Positions 9,402 through 18,599 of a DNA stretch of 64,000 nt are shown here, piece by piece. Both the position numbers and the translations under genes were made by a program. Location of the stretch: assembly GCF_025336485.1 (NCBI RefSeq), contig NZ_JAODAB010000005.1, positions 124,001-188,000 on the forward strand, written 5' to 3'. Numbering within the stretch: the first letter of the stretch is position 1; each line of letters opens with the position of its first letter. Source of the stretch: Pseudomonas citri. Its GTDB lineage: Bacteria > Pseudomonadota > Gammaproteobacteria > Pseudomonadales > Pseudomonadaceae. The notes beneath the pieces were generated by a model. That model saw nothing but the letters and a program-made list of their open reading frames with translations. It was not told the origin of the DNA and did not search any database.

Positions 9402-10943
9402 TCAGTTCTTCGCGGTTTTTTCACCGGCTTCCAGTTTCACCGTCTCTTCCAGGGTGAAGCGTCCCAGCGGGTTTTGCTGGAAGTTCTGGATATTGCTGCG
9501 TGAAATATTGATGTAGGGGCTGTAGTACAGGTCTACCCAGTTGACGTCCTGTTTGGCCTGTTTCTGCAGTTCTTCGTAAATCTGCTTGCGTTTGGTCGGG
9601 TCGATCTCGACTCGGGCCGCGGCCACCATTTCCTTGACCTTGTCGTTACGGTAGCGGGTCATGTAGTTCATGTTGGTGTCGTGACCGAGTACGAAGGTGG
9701 TCTTCTGGTCCGGGTCCAGCACGTCGTTGGTCCAGTACATCACCGACAGGTCGTAGTCGCCATCGACCAGCATCTGCCAGCTCTGGGTCGGGTCGACTTT
9801 CTGCAGGTTGGCGGTGATGCCGACATCGGCCAACTGCTTTTGCACCAGCACGGCGATCTGTTCGTCGGCCTCGTTGCCGGCGTTGACCACGTAGTTGACC
9901 TTCAGCCCTTCGGCGCCGGCCTTTTTCAGCAGTTCGCGGGCCTTGGCCGGGTCGAAGGGACGTTGCAGGTTGTTGGCGTTGTGGTAGAGCGCGCCCTTGG
10001 GAATGTAGGAGTAGGCGACTTCGCCGTGGCCGAAGGTCACGGTGTCTACCAGCGCCTTCTTGTCGATCGCCAGGTCGATCGCCTCGCGCACTTCGACCTT
10101 GCCCAGCAAGCCTTTGTCATGGTTGATGAGCAGGTGGTCTTCACGGGTCGAAGGGTCGATGTGAATGGCCAGGTTCGGGTCTTTGCTCAGGGTATCGACG
10201 CGGGAGAAGGGCACGAAGATCGCCGAGTCCAGCTCACCGGCCTGGACCTTGAGCATGCGGGTGTTGTCGTCGGGGATGGAGATCCATTCCACGCCATCCA
10301 GGCTGACCTTGTCGGCCTCCCAGAAGTAGGGGTTCTTTTCCAGGATCACCCGGTCACCGCGCAGCCATTGCTTGACCTTGAAGGCCCCGGAAGTCACCGG
10401 CTCCTGGGCGTAGGCGTCCTCGCCGATCTTGTCCATGGCCTTCTTCGACAGGACCGCGACGTTGGCGGTGGCCAGTTGCGCGAGGAACGGCACCGATTTG
10501 TTCTTGAGGGTCACCACCAGCGTGCGGTCGTCCGGGGCTTTGGCAGTGTCGATGATCTTGTAGGAGTCGGCCCACAGCGAGCCGGGGTTGTCGCGGATGC
10601 GCAGCAGGGAGAACGCCGCATCGCTGGCGCTCAGTGGCGTGCCGTCGGAGAACTTGGCCGCGCGGATCTTGAAGGTATAGGTCAGGCCGTCCTCGGAGAC
10701 CTTCCAGCTTTCGGCCAGGCCCGGGACCAGCCGGGTGCCGCTGTTGTCGACCCGGACCAGCACGTCGTAGACGTTGGCGAAGACCCAACTGTCGCGGTTC
10801 TGCGCGCTCTTGATCGGGTCGAAGGTGGTGCTCTCCTCACGGCAGCCGATGGTGAGCACGCCGGCGGCCTGGGCGGCGCCGGTGGCCAGGGTGCTGGCGG
10901 CCAGGAGGGCGGCGGTGAGTAATTTCAATGTTGCGGGTTTCAT
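9402..10943 (-). CDS. Peptide ABC transporter substrate-binding protein
   Basis: The 513-residue protein has a typical Sec signal peptide (MKPATLKLLTAALLAASTLA, cut after AQA) and the SBP_bac_5 fold typical of Dpp/Opp/Ddp binding proteins (VLTIGCREESTTFDPIKS, LVPGLAESWKVSEDGLTYTF, FSDGTPLSASDAAFSLLRI). It would capture a peptide-like ligand in the periplasm. Start 10943 has GGAGC upstream; a start 8 codons earlier is possible. It is the last gene of a five-gene transporter operon that begins beside a LuxR-solo regulator, so its ligand may be a peptide or an amine such as a PipR-type plant signal. Confidence 0.9.
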   Translation of the reverse strand: MKPATLKLLTAALLAASTLATGAAQAAGVLTIGCREESTTFDPIKSAQNRDSWVFANVYDVLVRVDNSGTRLVPGLAESWKVSEDGLTYTFKIRAAKFSDGTPLSASDAAFSLLRIRDNPGSLWADSYKIIDTAKAPDDRTLVVTLKNKSVPFLAQLATANVAVLSKKAMDKIGEDAYAQEPVTSGAFKVKQWLRGDRVILEKNPYFWEADKVSLDGVEWISIPDDNTRMLKVQAGELDSAIFVPFSRVDTLSKDPNLAIHIDPSTREDHLLINHDKGLLGKVEVREAIDLAIDKKALVDTVTFGHGEVAYSYIPKGALYHNANNLQRPFDPAKARELLKKAGAEGLKVNYVVNAGNEADEQIAVLVQKQLADVGITANLQKVDPTQSWQMLVDGDYDLSVMYWTNDVLDPDQKTTFVLGHDTNMNYMTRYRNDKVKEMVAAARVEIDPTKRKQIYEELQKQAKQDVNWVDLYYSPYINISRSNIQNFQQNPLGRFTLEETVKLEAGEKTAKN

Positions 10944-10978
10944 GCTCAAGCTCCGTTTGATGGTCATGGGGTGTTGTG

Positions 10979-11953
10979 TCAGTAAGGCGGTTGCGGATGG
11001 ATGCAGGCATGGCGCCGGGCACCCTGTGTGTGGCTGGGCGGCGCGGTTTCGCGGCAGGTGGGCAGCGCCTGCGGGCAGCGTGGGTGGAAGGCGCAACCCG
11101 ACGGCAGGTGCAGCGGGCTTGGGGGTTCGCCGTCCAGGGGGTGTTCTGGCAGGCGGCGGGCCGGGTCGATGTCGGCGATCGACTGAATCAGCGCGGCGGT
11201 GTAGGGGTGGCGGGGCGTGTCGAACACCTCGTCCACGGGGCCTTCCTCGACGATCTGTCCCAGGTACATCACCGCCACCCGGTCGCACAACCGGCGCACC
11301 ACGCCCAGGTCGTGGGTGATGAACAGCAGCGCCAGGCCCATGCGCTCGCGCAGCGTCAGCAGCAGGTTGATGATCTGGCCTTGGATCGACACGTCGAGGG
11401 CGGCGACGCATTCGTCGGCGACGATCAGCCGGGGTTCGACGGCCAGGGCCCGGGCGATGCCGACCCGTTGGCACTGCCCGCCGCTGAGCGAGCCGGGCTT
11501 GCGGTCGGCCAGCTCGGCGCGCAGGCCCACCAGTTCGAGCAGTTCGTCGACCCGCGCCGGGATCCGCTCGGTGGGCACCTTGCGCTGCACCTGGAGGACT
11601 TCGGCGAGGATCTGGCCGATGCGCTGGCCGGGATTGAGCGCGCTGTACGGGTCCTGGAAGATCATCGCGGTCTCGCGGCGCAGGCGGGCGATATCGATCT
11701 TGCGGCCCTGGGTCATGTCGATGCCGTCGAACATCACCTGTCCGGCGGTGACCGGGTTCAGTTGCAGGATGGCCCGGGCCAGGGTGCTCTTGCCGCAGCC
11801 CGATTCGCCCACCAGGCCGAGGGTCTGGCCGGCGGCGAGGGTCAGCGAGGCCCCGTTGACCGCGTTGACCTTGCGCGGGCGCAGGCCGAACAAGCCGCTT
11901 CCGGCGGCGGAAAATTGCACATGCAGGTCTTTGACTTGCAACAGCGGGGTCAT
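10979..11953 (-). CDS. Peptide ABC transporter ATP-binding protein (DppF/OppF type)
   Basis: The 324-residue protein has Walker [11 protein letters not shown]-loop [10 protein letters not shown], signature [15 protein letters not shown], Walker [13 protein letters not shown] and H-loop FITHDLG. The C-terminal oligopeptide-transporter extension has the Cys pattern [14 protein letters not shown], often an Fe-S site in this family. The signature has Cys where most homologues have Gln/Arg (SGGQCQR versus SGGQRQR), and Walker B reads DECVAALD rather than DEPVSALD. It overlaps the upstream ATPase gene by 4 bases. Confidence 0.93.
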   Translation of the reverse strand: MTPLLQVKDLHVQFSAAGSGLFGLRPRKVNAVNGASLTLAAGQTLGLVGESGCGKSTLARAILQLNPVTAGQVMFDGIDMTQGRKIDIARLRRETAMIFQDPYSALNPGQRIGQILAEVLQVQRKVPTERIPARVDELLELVGLRAELADRKPGSLSGGQCQRVGIARALAVEPRLIVADECVAALDVSIQGQIINLLLTLRERMGLALLFITHDLGVVRRLCDRVAVMYLGQIVEEGPVDEVFDTPRHPYTAALIQSIADIDPARRLPEHPLDGEPPSPLHLPSGCAFHPRCPQALPTCRETAPPSHTQGARRHACIHPQPPY

Positions 11954-12936
11954 GACAGGTCTCCGGCCAGCAACGGCGTGTGGCAGGCCAGGCGGTGCCC
12001 GGGGCGGCTTTCAAGCAGCTCCGGCAGTTGCTCCCGGCACAGCGGCAGGGCCTGGGTGCAGCGCGGTTCGAAGCGACAGCCCATGGGCAGGGTATCGAGC
12101 AGGGGCGGTTGGCCGGCAATAGTGTTCATCAGCGGCGCCTGGCGTTGCGCCGCGGGGTGGCAGGCCAGCAGCCCGGCACTGTACGGATGGCGTGGATGGG
12201 CCAGCAATTGGTGCTTGTCGCCGTGCTCGCAGAGGCGTCCGGCGTACATCACGGCGATGCTGTCGCAGGTCTGCGCCACCACCCCGAGGTCGTGGCTGAT
12301 CAGGATCATCGACAAGCCGCGACGGTCGCGCAGTTCCAGCAGCAGGCGCAGGATCTGTGCCTGCACGGTGACGTCCAGGGCTGTGGTCGGCTCGTCGGCG
12401 ATCAGCACTTTCGGGTTGCAGCCCAACGCCACGGCGATCATCGCCCGCTGGCGCATGCCGCCGGAGAACTCGTGGGGGTAGTTGTCCACCCGGGATTTCG
12501 GATCGGGAATACCGACCTGGCGCAGCACTTCGATGGCCTCGGCGCGGGCCTCGCGACGCGAGGTGCCCTGGTGCAGGCGGATGCCTTCGGCGATCTGTTC
12601 ACCGATGCGCATCAGCGGGTCCAGGTGGCTGCTGGGATTCTGGAAGATCATGCCCAGCTCACGTCCGCGCAGGCGGCGCATGCCGGCTTCGTCCAGTTGC
12701 AGCAGGTCGTGGCCCGCCAGGTGCACGGCCTTGCCCTCGATGCGCAGGTTCGGCGCCGGCAGCAGGCGCATGAGGGCGCGGCAGGCCAGGGTCTTGCCCG
12801 AACCGCTTTCGCCCACCAGGCCAAGGATCTCGCCCTCGCCAAGGTCGAACGACAGGCGCTCGACCAGGGTGATCTCGCGCCGATCGTTGCGGGCGATCAC
12901 GCTCAGCTCCCGGACTTGCAGCAGCGGGGTACTCAT
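11950..12936 (-). CDS. Peptide ABC transporter ATP-binding protein (DppD/OppD type)
   Basis: This 328-residue ATPase has Walker [10 protein letters not shown], signature [15 protein letters not shown], Walker [14 protein letters not shown]-loop LISHDLG and the C-terminal [14 protein letters not shown] cluster of oligopeptide importers. It would pair with the other ATPase to power one importer. ATG 12936 overlaps the upstream permease gene by 4 bases, so the whole operon is translationally coupled. Confidence 0.93.
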   Translation of the reverse strand: MSTPLLQVRELSVIARNDRREITLVERLSFDLGEGEILGLVGESGSGKTLACRALMRLLPAPNLRIEGKAVHLAGHDLLQLDEAGMRRLRGRELGMIFQNPSSHLDPLMRIGEQIAEGIRLHQGTSRREARAEAIEVLRQVGIPDPKSRVDNYPHEFSGGMRQRAMIAVALGCNPKVLIADEPTTALDVTVQAQILRLLLELRDRRGLSMILISHDLGVVAQTCDSIAVMYAGRLCEHGDKHQLLAHPRHPYSAGLLACHPAAQRQAPLMNTIAGQPPLLDTLPMGCRFEPRCTQALPLCREQLPELLESRPGHRLACHTPLLAGDLS

Positions 12937-13787
12937 GAGCGCTCTCCCAGGCGTTCGGCGACGCCATCGGCCAGCAGGCTGAAGCCCATGGCCAGGGTCA
13001 CCACGGCCAGGCCGGGGAAGGTGCAGATCCACCAGGCGCTGGTGATGAAACTCTGGCCCTCGGCCGCCATCGAGCCCCACTCCGGGGTCGGTGGCTGCAC
13101 GCCCAGGCCCAGGTAGCTGACGGCGGCGCCATTGAGCAGCACCAGCACTGCGTCCGACATGCAGAATACAACCGAGCCGAACAAGGCATTGGGCAACAGG
13201 TGGCCGAACAGCGTGCGTCGGTGGCTGAAGCCCAGGCTCCTGGCGGCCAGGGCGAAGTCGCTTTCCTTGAGCACGAGGATCTGCGAGCGGATCAGCCGTG
13301 CATAGGACACCCAGCCGACCAATGCCATGGCGATATAGAAACTGCCAAGGCCCGGGCCGAGAATGGCCATGATCGCCAGCATCAGCACCAGGAAGGGGAA
13401 CGCCAGGACAATGTCGATCAGGCGCATGCAGGTGTTGTCCAGCACTCCACCGACGTAGCCGGAAATGGCGCCGAGGCAGGTGCCCAGCAGGAATGGGAAG
13501 ATCACCCCGATCAGGGCCATCTGCAAGTCGATGCGCGCGCCCCAGATCACCCGCGACAGCACGTCGCGGCCGAAATTGTCGGTGCCGAAGGGGTGCGCGA
13601 GGCTGGGGGCGACCAGGCGCAGTTCGCCGTTCTGCAACAGCGGGTCGAATGGGGCGATCCACGGCGCGAACAATGCCAGCAGGCACCAACCGAGGACGAT
13701 GGCCGCGCCGCAATACAAGGTCAGGCGACCGTTGCCCAGGTTCCAGCCCAGGCGCCAGCGCACGGCAAGAGCAGGGCTGTGGCTCAT
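12933..13787 (-). CDS. Peptide ABC transporter permease (DppC type)
   Basis: The 284-residue membrane protein has an N-terminal membrane anchor (about 27-46), the HPFGTDNFGRDVLSR motif conserved in DppC-type permeases, then about five membrane helices. The EAA loop (residues about 180-200, ALAARSLGFSHRRTLFGHLL) contacts an ATPase. It overlaps both neighbours by 4 bases. It forms the inner-membrane channel with the DppB-type permease. Confidence 0.93.
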   Translation of the reverse strand: MSHSPALAVRWRLGWNLGNGRLTLYCGAAIVLGWCLLALFAPWIAPFDPLLQNGELRLVAPSLAHPFGTDNFGRDVLSRVIWGARIDLQMALIGVIFPFLLGTCLGAISGYVGGVLDNTCMRLIDIVLAFPFLVLMLAIMAILGPGLGSFYIAMALVGWVSYARLIRSQILVLKESDFALAARSLGFSHRRTLFGHLLPNALFGSVVFCMSDAVLVLLNGAAVSYLGLGVQPPTPEWGSMAAEGQSFITSAWWICTFPGLAVVTLAMGFSLLADGVAERLGERS

Positions 13788-14731
13788 TGGATCTTCACCC
13801 GGGGATCGAGGGCGGTGGTCAGCACGTCGGCCAGGAAGTTCACCGCCACCGTGGCACAGGCCAGCACCATGGCCACGCCCTGGACCACCATGTAGTCGCG
13901 GGTGAAGATGCCGCGCACCAGTAACTGGCCGATGCCGGGTAGGGAGAACAGGCTTTCGATGACCACGGTGCCGCTGATCAGCCAGCCGATGTTGACCGCC
14001 AGCAGGTTGATGGTCGGTACCATGGAGTTGGGCAGAATATGACGCCGCAGCAGCGCGCCTTCGCCCAGGCCACGGGCACGGGCGGCAGTGACGTGGTCGG
14101 CCTGCATTTCCAAGAGGATGCTGGCGCGCAGGTTGCGCACCAGCACCGCCGAGAGCGCCAGGGCGATGGTCAGGCAGGGCAGCACCAGGTGATGCAACTT
14201 GTCGGGCCAGGTCTGGCCATAACCGGACACCGGGAACAGTCCCCAGTAGACGCTGAACAGCAGGATCAGCATCAGGCCCAGCCAGAAGGCCGGCAGGCCC
14301 AGGCCAGCGGTGGTGAACAGGCGGATCAGGTTGTCGGTCCAGCCGCCCTTGTGGCGCGCGGCCAGCACGGCCAGCGGCACGGCGATGAGCAGCGCCAGCA
14401 GCACGCTGCCTAGCACCAGCATCAGGGTGGGCTCGATGCGGCTGGCGATCAGGGGCAGGGCGTCGATCTTGTACAGCAGCGATTTGCCCAGGTCGCCGTT
14501 GAGCAGGTTCTTCAGGAAGTACAGGTATTGCACCCAGATCGGCTCGTCCAGGCCGAACTGGGCGCGGATCTTCTGGATCGCATCCGGCGTACTGCGTGTC
14601 CCCAGCAGCACCCGCGCCGGATCGCCCGGGATCGAACGGATCAGTACGAAGGTGATGAGGCTGATCCCCAGCAGCACCGGCAGCAGTTGCAACGGACGGA
14701 TCAGGACGAACCGGTAGCGAGCCAGGTTCAT
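13784..14731 (-). CDS. Peptide ABC transporter permease (DppB type)
   Basis: The 315-residue protein starts with a membrane helix after MNLARYRFVLIRPLQLLPVL and contains the DppB-family block IPGDPARVLLG, six predicted membrane helices and an EAA loop (TAARARGLGEGALLRRHILP). It is the first transporter gene, 3 bases downstream of the hydrolase gene on the same strand. The operon order is therefore hydrolase, two permeases, two ATPases, binding protein. Confidence 0.93.
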   Translation of the reverse strand: MNLARYRFVLIRPLQLLPVLLGISLITFVLIRSIPGDPARVLLGTRSTPDAIQKIRAQFGLDEPIWVQYLYFLKNLLNGDLGKSLLYKIDALPLIASRIEPTLMLVLGSVLLALLIAVPLAVLAARHKGGWTDNLIRLFTTAGLGLPAFWLGLMLILLFSVYWGLFPVSGYGQTWPDKLHHLVLPCLTIALALSAVLVRNLRASILLEMQADHVTAARARGLGEGALLRRHILPNSMVPTINLLAVNIGWLISGTVVIESLFSLPGIGQLLVRGIFTRDYMVVQGVAMVLACATVAVNFLADVLTTALDPRVKIQ

Positions 14732-14734
14732 CGA

Positions 14735-15625
14735 TCAGTCCCGGTTGCGTTGCAGGAAGTCCAGCAATACCGGGAAGTACGCCTGCGGCTCCTCATAGAA
14801 CGGCATGTGGCTGCTGTTGGGGAACACGTGCAGCTCGGCCCGGTCACGCAGTGCCCGTTTCATGCGCAGGGCGCAGGCGGGGGTCAGTTCGTCGTGCTGG
14901 CCGGTGGTGATCAGGACCGGCATGCGGAAGTCGCTCATCTGCTCCAGGCGGTTCCAGTCCTTGAGGTTGCCGATATAGAGGAACTCGTTGGGGCCCTGCA
15001 TGGTGGCATAGGGACCCATGTTCCAGTCGTCCAGCGAGCGTTTGACTGGCGCCGGCCATTCGTCGAGGCGGCACACGTGGCGGTAGTTGAGCAAGGTGAT
15101 GGCGGCCTGGTACTGGGGATGGTCGAAGTTTCCCTGGGCCTCGTAGCGCTGCATCATCGCCACGGTTTCGCTGCCCAGGGCACCGCGCAAACGCTCCAGC
15201 TCGCCGCTCAGGTGCGGGATGTCGCCGACGGTGTTTTCCAGGATGAGGCTCTTGAGCGACTGCGGATGGTGGATGGCGTATTCGATCGCCAGCCAGCCGC
15301 CCCAGGAGTGTCCGAGCATGTGCACACGGCCGAGGTCCAGGGCCTGGCGGACCTGCTCGACTTCGGCCACATAGCGGGTGATGTTCCACAGGCTGTCGTC
15401 GTCGGGACGGTCGGAGGCGCCGGTGCCCAACTGGTCGAAGGCGACCACGCGCAGGCCCTTGTCCTTGAGCCAGCCATGGGCGTCGCGAAGGTAGTCGCAG
15501 GGCAGGCCTGGCCCGCCGTTGAGGCACAGCAGCACCTCGTCCCCTTCGCCAAAGCTGTACACCACGAGATTGTGGCCATCGACCGATACGTTGAACTGCT
15601 GGTCAGGTTGTATCTCACGCCACAT
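14735..15625 (-). CDS. Alpha/beta hydrolase, proline iminopeptidase family (PipA-like)
   Basis: The 296-residue protein has the oxyanion motif NGGPGLPCDYL (HGGPG in most iminopeptidases), nucleophile GHSWGG, an acid in GQHDELTP and the histidine in NSSHMPFYEEP. The family removes N-terminal proline or hydrolyses related amides; the substrate here is unknown. ATG 15625 is preferred over 15646 because AGGAGAG lies 6 bases upstream. It leads the transporter operon and is divergent from a LuxR-solo gene; a lux-box-like palindrome lies in its promoter region. It is a paralogue of the hydrolase at 16667-17566: both share RHVCRL, GPNEF and SSHMP. Confidence 0.88.
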   Translation of the reverse strand: MWREIQPDQQFNVSVDGHNLVVYSFGEGDEVLLCLNGGPGLPCDYLRDAHGWLKDKGLRVVAFDQLGTGASDRPDDDSLWNITRYVAEVEQVRQALDLGRVHMLGHSWGGWLAIEYAIHHPQSLKSLILENTVGDIPHLSGELERLRGALGSETVAMMQRYEAQGNFDHPQYQAAITLLNYRHVCRLDEWPAPVKRSLDDWNMGPYATMQGPNEFLYIGNLKDWNRLEQMSDFRMPVLITTGQHDELTPACALRMKRALRDRAELHVFPNSSHMPFYEEPQAYFPVLLDFLQRNRD

Positions 15626-15688
15626 TGCTACTCTCCTGTTGGCCATGGCTTAGCGCTATACCGTGCACAGGAGAGTGAGCTGCCTACA

Positions 15689-15708
15689 AGCTAGTATTTC
15701 CTATAGGT
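15689..15708. promoter_or_regulatory. Lux-box-like palindrome in the hydrolase/transporter promoter
   Basis: AGCTAGTATTTCCTATAGGT reads on the minus strand as ACCTATAGGAAATACTAGCT. It matches the stronger box at 16589-16608 at 13 of 20 positions, including the outer ACCTA and CTAG blocks. It sits 63 bases upstream of the hydrolase start, as expected for LuxR-type activation. Confidence 0.5.
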
Positions 15709-15809
15709 TTTGTCTGGCAGTCCCGCGCCGAGCCATGGCATTCTACGCGCCGGATTTCAAGATGGAAATCCGCCAGGGGATACAGGGGACATACAAGGGA
15801 GCGCAAGGA

Positions 15810-16571
15810 ATGCAGGCCAAGCTGGCGGAACTCCATGGCCGTCTGTCGTCGGGCGGCAGCCTGGACGAACAAATGGACAGCGCCGCCGACCTGGTGGCGC
15901 AATTGGGCTTCGATGCCCTGGTGTACGACTACAGTCCGGTGCCGCTGGATCACCTCGGCGAACTGATCACCCCTTCCGTGCTCAAGTTGCGCCAGACGCC
16001 GGGGGATTGGCAGGACTTGTGGTGCACCGAAGGCTTCTACCAGATCGACCCGGTGCAGCAATTGGCCGTTTCCTCCGTCGCGGCGTTCGCCTGGTCGTAC
16101 GTACCCAAGGGCGAGACCGTCCTGCAGCGCCTGATCGATCACCGCCATGCGCCGGTGGTCGGCTACCTGCTCGATGCGCAGTTGGCCTGCGGCGTCACCG
16201 TGCCCCTCCATCTGCCCCGCGGTGGGCTGGCGACCCTGACCGGCCTGCGTTCCCAGGCCAGCCAGCGAGACCTGGACGATGCCCGGGCCAACCTCGCCGG
16301 CTTCAGCCTGATCGCCCATGCCTTGCAGGAGGTGGCCTATCCCTTGCTGGGCAAAGAGGCTGCCAATCGCGCCATTCGCCTGACCCCCCGCGAGCTCGAG
16401 TGCCTGCGCTGGGCGGCCGAGGGCCTGACTGCGGCGCAGATCGCCGAGCGACTGAACCGCTCGCTGGCCACGGTTTCCCTGCACCTGACCTCGGCCATGC
16501 ACAAGTTGGGGGCGAAGAACCGTGTGCAGGCGGTCGCCCGGGCGGTGCATTACCGTTTGCTCGACAATTGA
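15810..16571 (+). CDS. LuxR-solo transcriptional regulator, PipR/OryR type
   Basis: The 253-residue protein has an autoinducer-binding domain (about 25-165) and a LuxR helix-turn-helix (about 187-245, LTPRELECLRWAAEGLTAAQ). Counting back from the conserved IDPV (D70-P71 in TraR numbering), W57 is kept but Y61 is Trp (WQDLW), a change typical of plant-responsive LuxR solos; W85 is present. No luxI gene is nearby. Start 15810 follows AAGGGAG; longer frames from 15663 or 15762 are possible. Flanking hydrolases and a peptide importer match the PipR system of Pseudomonas plant endophytes, which responds to an ethanolamine-derived plant signal. Confidence 0.85.
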   Translation: MQAKLAELHGRLSSGGSLDEQMDSAADLVAQLGFDALVYDYSPVPLDHLGELITPSVLKLRQTPGDWQDLWCTEGFYQIDPVQQLAVSSVAAFAWSYVPKGETVLQRLIDHRHAPVVGYLLDAQLACGVTVPLHLPRGGLATLTGLRSQASQRDLDDARANLAGFSLIAHALQEVAYPLLGKEAANRAIRLTPRELECLRWAAEGLTAAQIAERLNRSLATVSLHLTSAMHKLGAKNRVQAVARAVHYRLLDN

Positions 16572-16588
16572 ACGTAAATAGTCCGAAA

Positions 16589-16608
16589 ACCTAGAGAACT
16601 CTCTAGTT
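16589..16608. promoter_or_regulatory. Lux-box-like palindrome upstream of the second hydrolase
   Basis: ACCTAGAGAACTCTCTAGTT contains a 7-2-7 inverted repeat (CTAGAGA-AC-TCTCTAG, 16591-16606). It lies 17 bases after the regulator stop and 58 bases before the hydrolase start. The 20-bp length and dyad are those of LuxR-family operators. Confidence 0.7.
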
Positions 16609-16666
16609 ATGCCCCGTCGCGCGTCGGGCTATGGTGTGCTCCATGATTCGCACGGAGCCGGATGGA

Positions 16667-17566
16667 ATGGAACTCATCAAATCGCATGAAGGTTTTGCCC
16701 CGTTCGGCGACTACCTGACCTGGTATCGCGTCACGGGTGACCTGGATTCGGGTCGCACTCCGCTGGTTATCCTGCATGGCGGGCCGGGCTGCACTTACGA
16801 TTATGTCGATGCCTACAAGGATGTCGCGGCCGGTGGCTACCCGGTCATCCACTATGACCAACTGGGTAATGGCCGTTCGACCCATCTGCCACAGATGCCT
16901 TCCTCGTTCTGGACGGTGAAGCTGTTCCTGGAAGAACTCGACAACCTGCTCGAACATCTGGGTATCAGCGACCGCTACGCCCTGCTGGGCCAGTCCTGGG
17001 GCGGCATGCTGGCCAGCGAGCACGCGGTGCTGCGTCCGGCGGGCCTGCGTTGCCTGGTGATCGCCAACTCGCCGGCCGACATGCGCACCTGGGTCAGGGA
17101 GGCCAACCGCCTGCGCGAGGAACTGCCCAAGGACGTGCAGGCCACCTTGCTGCGCCATGAAGCCGTGGGCGACTACACCGCCGCCGACTACATTGCCGCC
17201 ACCCGGGTGTTCTACGATCGTCACGTGTGTCGCCTCAATCCCTGGCCGGACGAGGTGGCCCGTACCTTTGCCCAGGTCGATGCCGACCCGACCGTGTACC
17301 ACGCCATGACCGGACCCAACGAGTTTCATATCGTTGGCAGCACCAAAGACTGGACCATCGTCGACCGCCTGCCGCAGATCAACGTGCCTAGCCTGTTGAT
17401 CTCTGGCCGTTACGACGAAGCCACGCCGCTGGTGGTCAAGCCGTACCTGGACCTGATTCCGGGCATCCGCTGGGCATTGTTCGAGAACTCCAGCCACATG
17501 CCCCATGTGGAGGAGCGGGTGGCCTGCATGGGGACGGTGGTCCAATTCCTCGACGAGAACCTGTAG
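16667..17566 (+). CDS. pipA: Proline iminopeptidase-family hydrolase (PipA-like)
   Basis: The 299-residue protein carries HGGPG (oxyanion hole), nucleophile elbow GQSWGG, the acidic residue in SGRYDEATP and catalytic His in [10 protein letters not shown]. It should cleave N-terminal proline or a related amide from peptides or plant compounds. ATG 16667 ([10 protein letters not shown]) follows CGGAGCCGG; starts at 16631 and 16643 lack a ribosome site. It follows the LuxR-solo gene, behind a lux-box-like palindrome, as pipA follows pipR in related strains. The substrate is not proven by sequence. Confidence 0.88.
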   Translation: MELIKSHEGFAPFGDYLTWYRVTGDLDSGRTPLVILHGGPGCTYDYVDAYKDVAAGGYPVIHYDQLGNGRSTHLPQMPSSFWTVKLFLEELDNLLEHLGISDRYALLGQSWGGMLASEHAVLRPAGLRCLVIANSPADMRTWVREANRLREELPKDVQATLLRHEAVGDYTAADYIAATRVFYDRHVCRLNPWPDEVARTFAQVDADPTVYHAMTGPNEFHIVGSTKDWTIVDRLPQINVPSLLISGRYDEATPLVVKPYLDLIPGIRWALFENSSHMPHVEERVACMGTVVQFLDENL

Positions 17567-17587
17567 CGCTCCCAATCCCCGTGGCGA

Positions 17588-17601
17588 GGGAGCTTGCTCC
17601 C
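17588..17601. repeat. REP-like palindrome
   Basis: GGGAGCTTGCTCCC is a perfect palindrome within a REP-like context (GTGGCGAGGGAGC), 22 bases after the hydrolase stop. Confidence 0.5.
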
Positions 17602-17717
17602 GCTGGCCCGGTCCGACGTCTCGGGCGAAGCAGGCCCCTTCGTCATGGGGCTTGCTGTGTTCGGTCTCGCGATGGCGGTGGTGCAGCGTGCAGTGATATC
17701 GAATGCGCCACCGCTCA

Positions 17718-17731
17718 TGCATATTTATGCA
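17718..17731. promoter_or_regulatory. Candidate repressor operator (autoregulation)
   Basis: TGCAT-ATTT-ATGCA is an inverted repeat built from the same half-site as the three operators at 18600-18667. It lies 37 bases before the repressor start, so the repressor probably controls its own gene. The half-sites are arranged in the opposite sense to the downstream copies. Confidence 0.45.
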
Positions 17732-17767
17732 AAACAGCATTTGTCTTCTGCGCAAAGAACAAGCACT

Positions 17768-18511
17768 ATGCGCGTTATGCAAAAACGCAACGTTTCTACC
17801 GTATTAAGAGCATTGCTCAATCAGCACGGAATCTCCCCCACGGAGCTTCACCGGCGTACCGGCGTGCCTCAATCCACCCTCTCGCGGATTCTCAGCGGCA
17901 AGATCGTCGATCCTTCGGATAAACACATCTCGAAGCTCGCCGAATACTTTGCCGTGAGCACTGACCAGTTGCGCGGGCGCGCGGACATTGCCCCCGCTGC
18001 CAATGCCCGCCGCGACGAGCCGCATTCCGAACTCAAGGACATTAGCCTGTGGGACGACGATACGCCTGTCGAAGAAGACGAGGTGTCGGTCCCTTTTCTG
18101 CGTGAGGTTGAATTGGCTGCTGGATCAGGAAGATTCGTCATCGAAGAGAGCGAGCGCTCCAGCCTGCGCTTTGGCAAGCGCAGCCTGCGTCACAACGGCG
18201 TGCAATTCGACCAGGCCAAATGCGTGACGGTACGCGGCAACAGTATGTTGCCGGTGCTGCGCGATGGGGCCACGGTCGGGGTGAATGCCGGTAAATGCGG
18301 GATCGGTGACATCATTGATGGCGACCTCTATGCCATCAATCACAACGGCCAACTGCGGGTGAAGCAGCTCTACCGCCTGCCCACCGGCATTCGCTTGCGC
18401 AGCTTCAACCGCGATGAACATCCGGACGAAGACTACAGCTTCCAGGAAATGCAGGATGAGCAGATCGTCATCCTCGGCCATGTCTTCTGGTGGGGCATGT
18501 ACGCCCGCTAG
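17768..18511 (+). CDS. prtR: LexA/CI-like tailocin repressor (PrtR type)
   Basis: The 247-residue protein has an N-terminal helix-turn-helix (residues 20-45, GISPTELHRRTGVPQSTLSR) and a C-terminal S24 peptidase domain. It has the Ala-Gly cleavage site at 118-119 (ELAAGSG), nucleophile Ser159 (GNSMLP) and Lys199 (RVKQLY). By family knowledge RecA filaments promote its self-cleavage, which derepresses pyocin/tailocin genes. ATG 17768 or 17777 are possible starts; neither has a strong ribosome site. The longer frame from 17594 runs through REP and operator sequence and is unlikely. No prtN-like activator is seen. Confidence 0.9.
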   Translation: MRVMQKRNVSTVLRALLNQHGISPTELHRRTGVPQSTLSRILSGKIVDPSDKHISKLAEYFAVSTDQLRGRADIAPAANARRDEPHSELKDISLWDDDTPVEEDEVSVPFLREVELAAGSGRFVIEESERSSLRFGKRSLRHNGVQFDQAKCVTVRGNSMLPVLRDGATVGVNAGKCGIGDIIDGDLYAINHNGQLRVKQLYRLPTGIRLRSFNRDEHPDEDYSFQEMQDEQIVILGHVFWWGMYAR

Positions 18512-18529
18512 CCCCTCCGCTGTCAGATA

Positions 18530-18556
18530 AAACCCACCCTCGCGTGGGTTTTTTTT
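18530..18556 (+). terminator. Terminator of the repressor gene
   Basis: AAACCCAC (18530-18537) pairs with GTGGGTTT (18544-18551), followed by more T. It isolates the repressor from the tailocin promoter that follows. Confidence 0.85.
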
Positions 18557-18599
18557 CGCCCTCAAAAAGCTATCAACCCCCCGTATTTACTGAGTCTTG

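Noticed and set aside
9167..9424. 85-codon minus-strand frame before the ABC transporter 3' end
   Set aside because: It overlaps the REP hairpin and the candidate structured element, and its Pro/Arg-rich sequence lacks any pattern.
17588..17767. Longer start (17594) for the repressor
   Set aside because: That frame begins in a REP palindrome and passes through the operator dyad; its first 58 residues have no repressor-like pattern.
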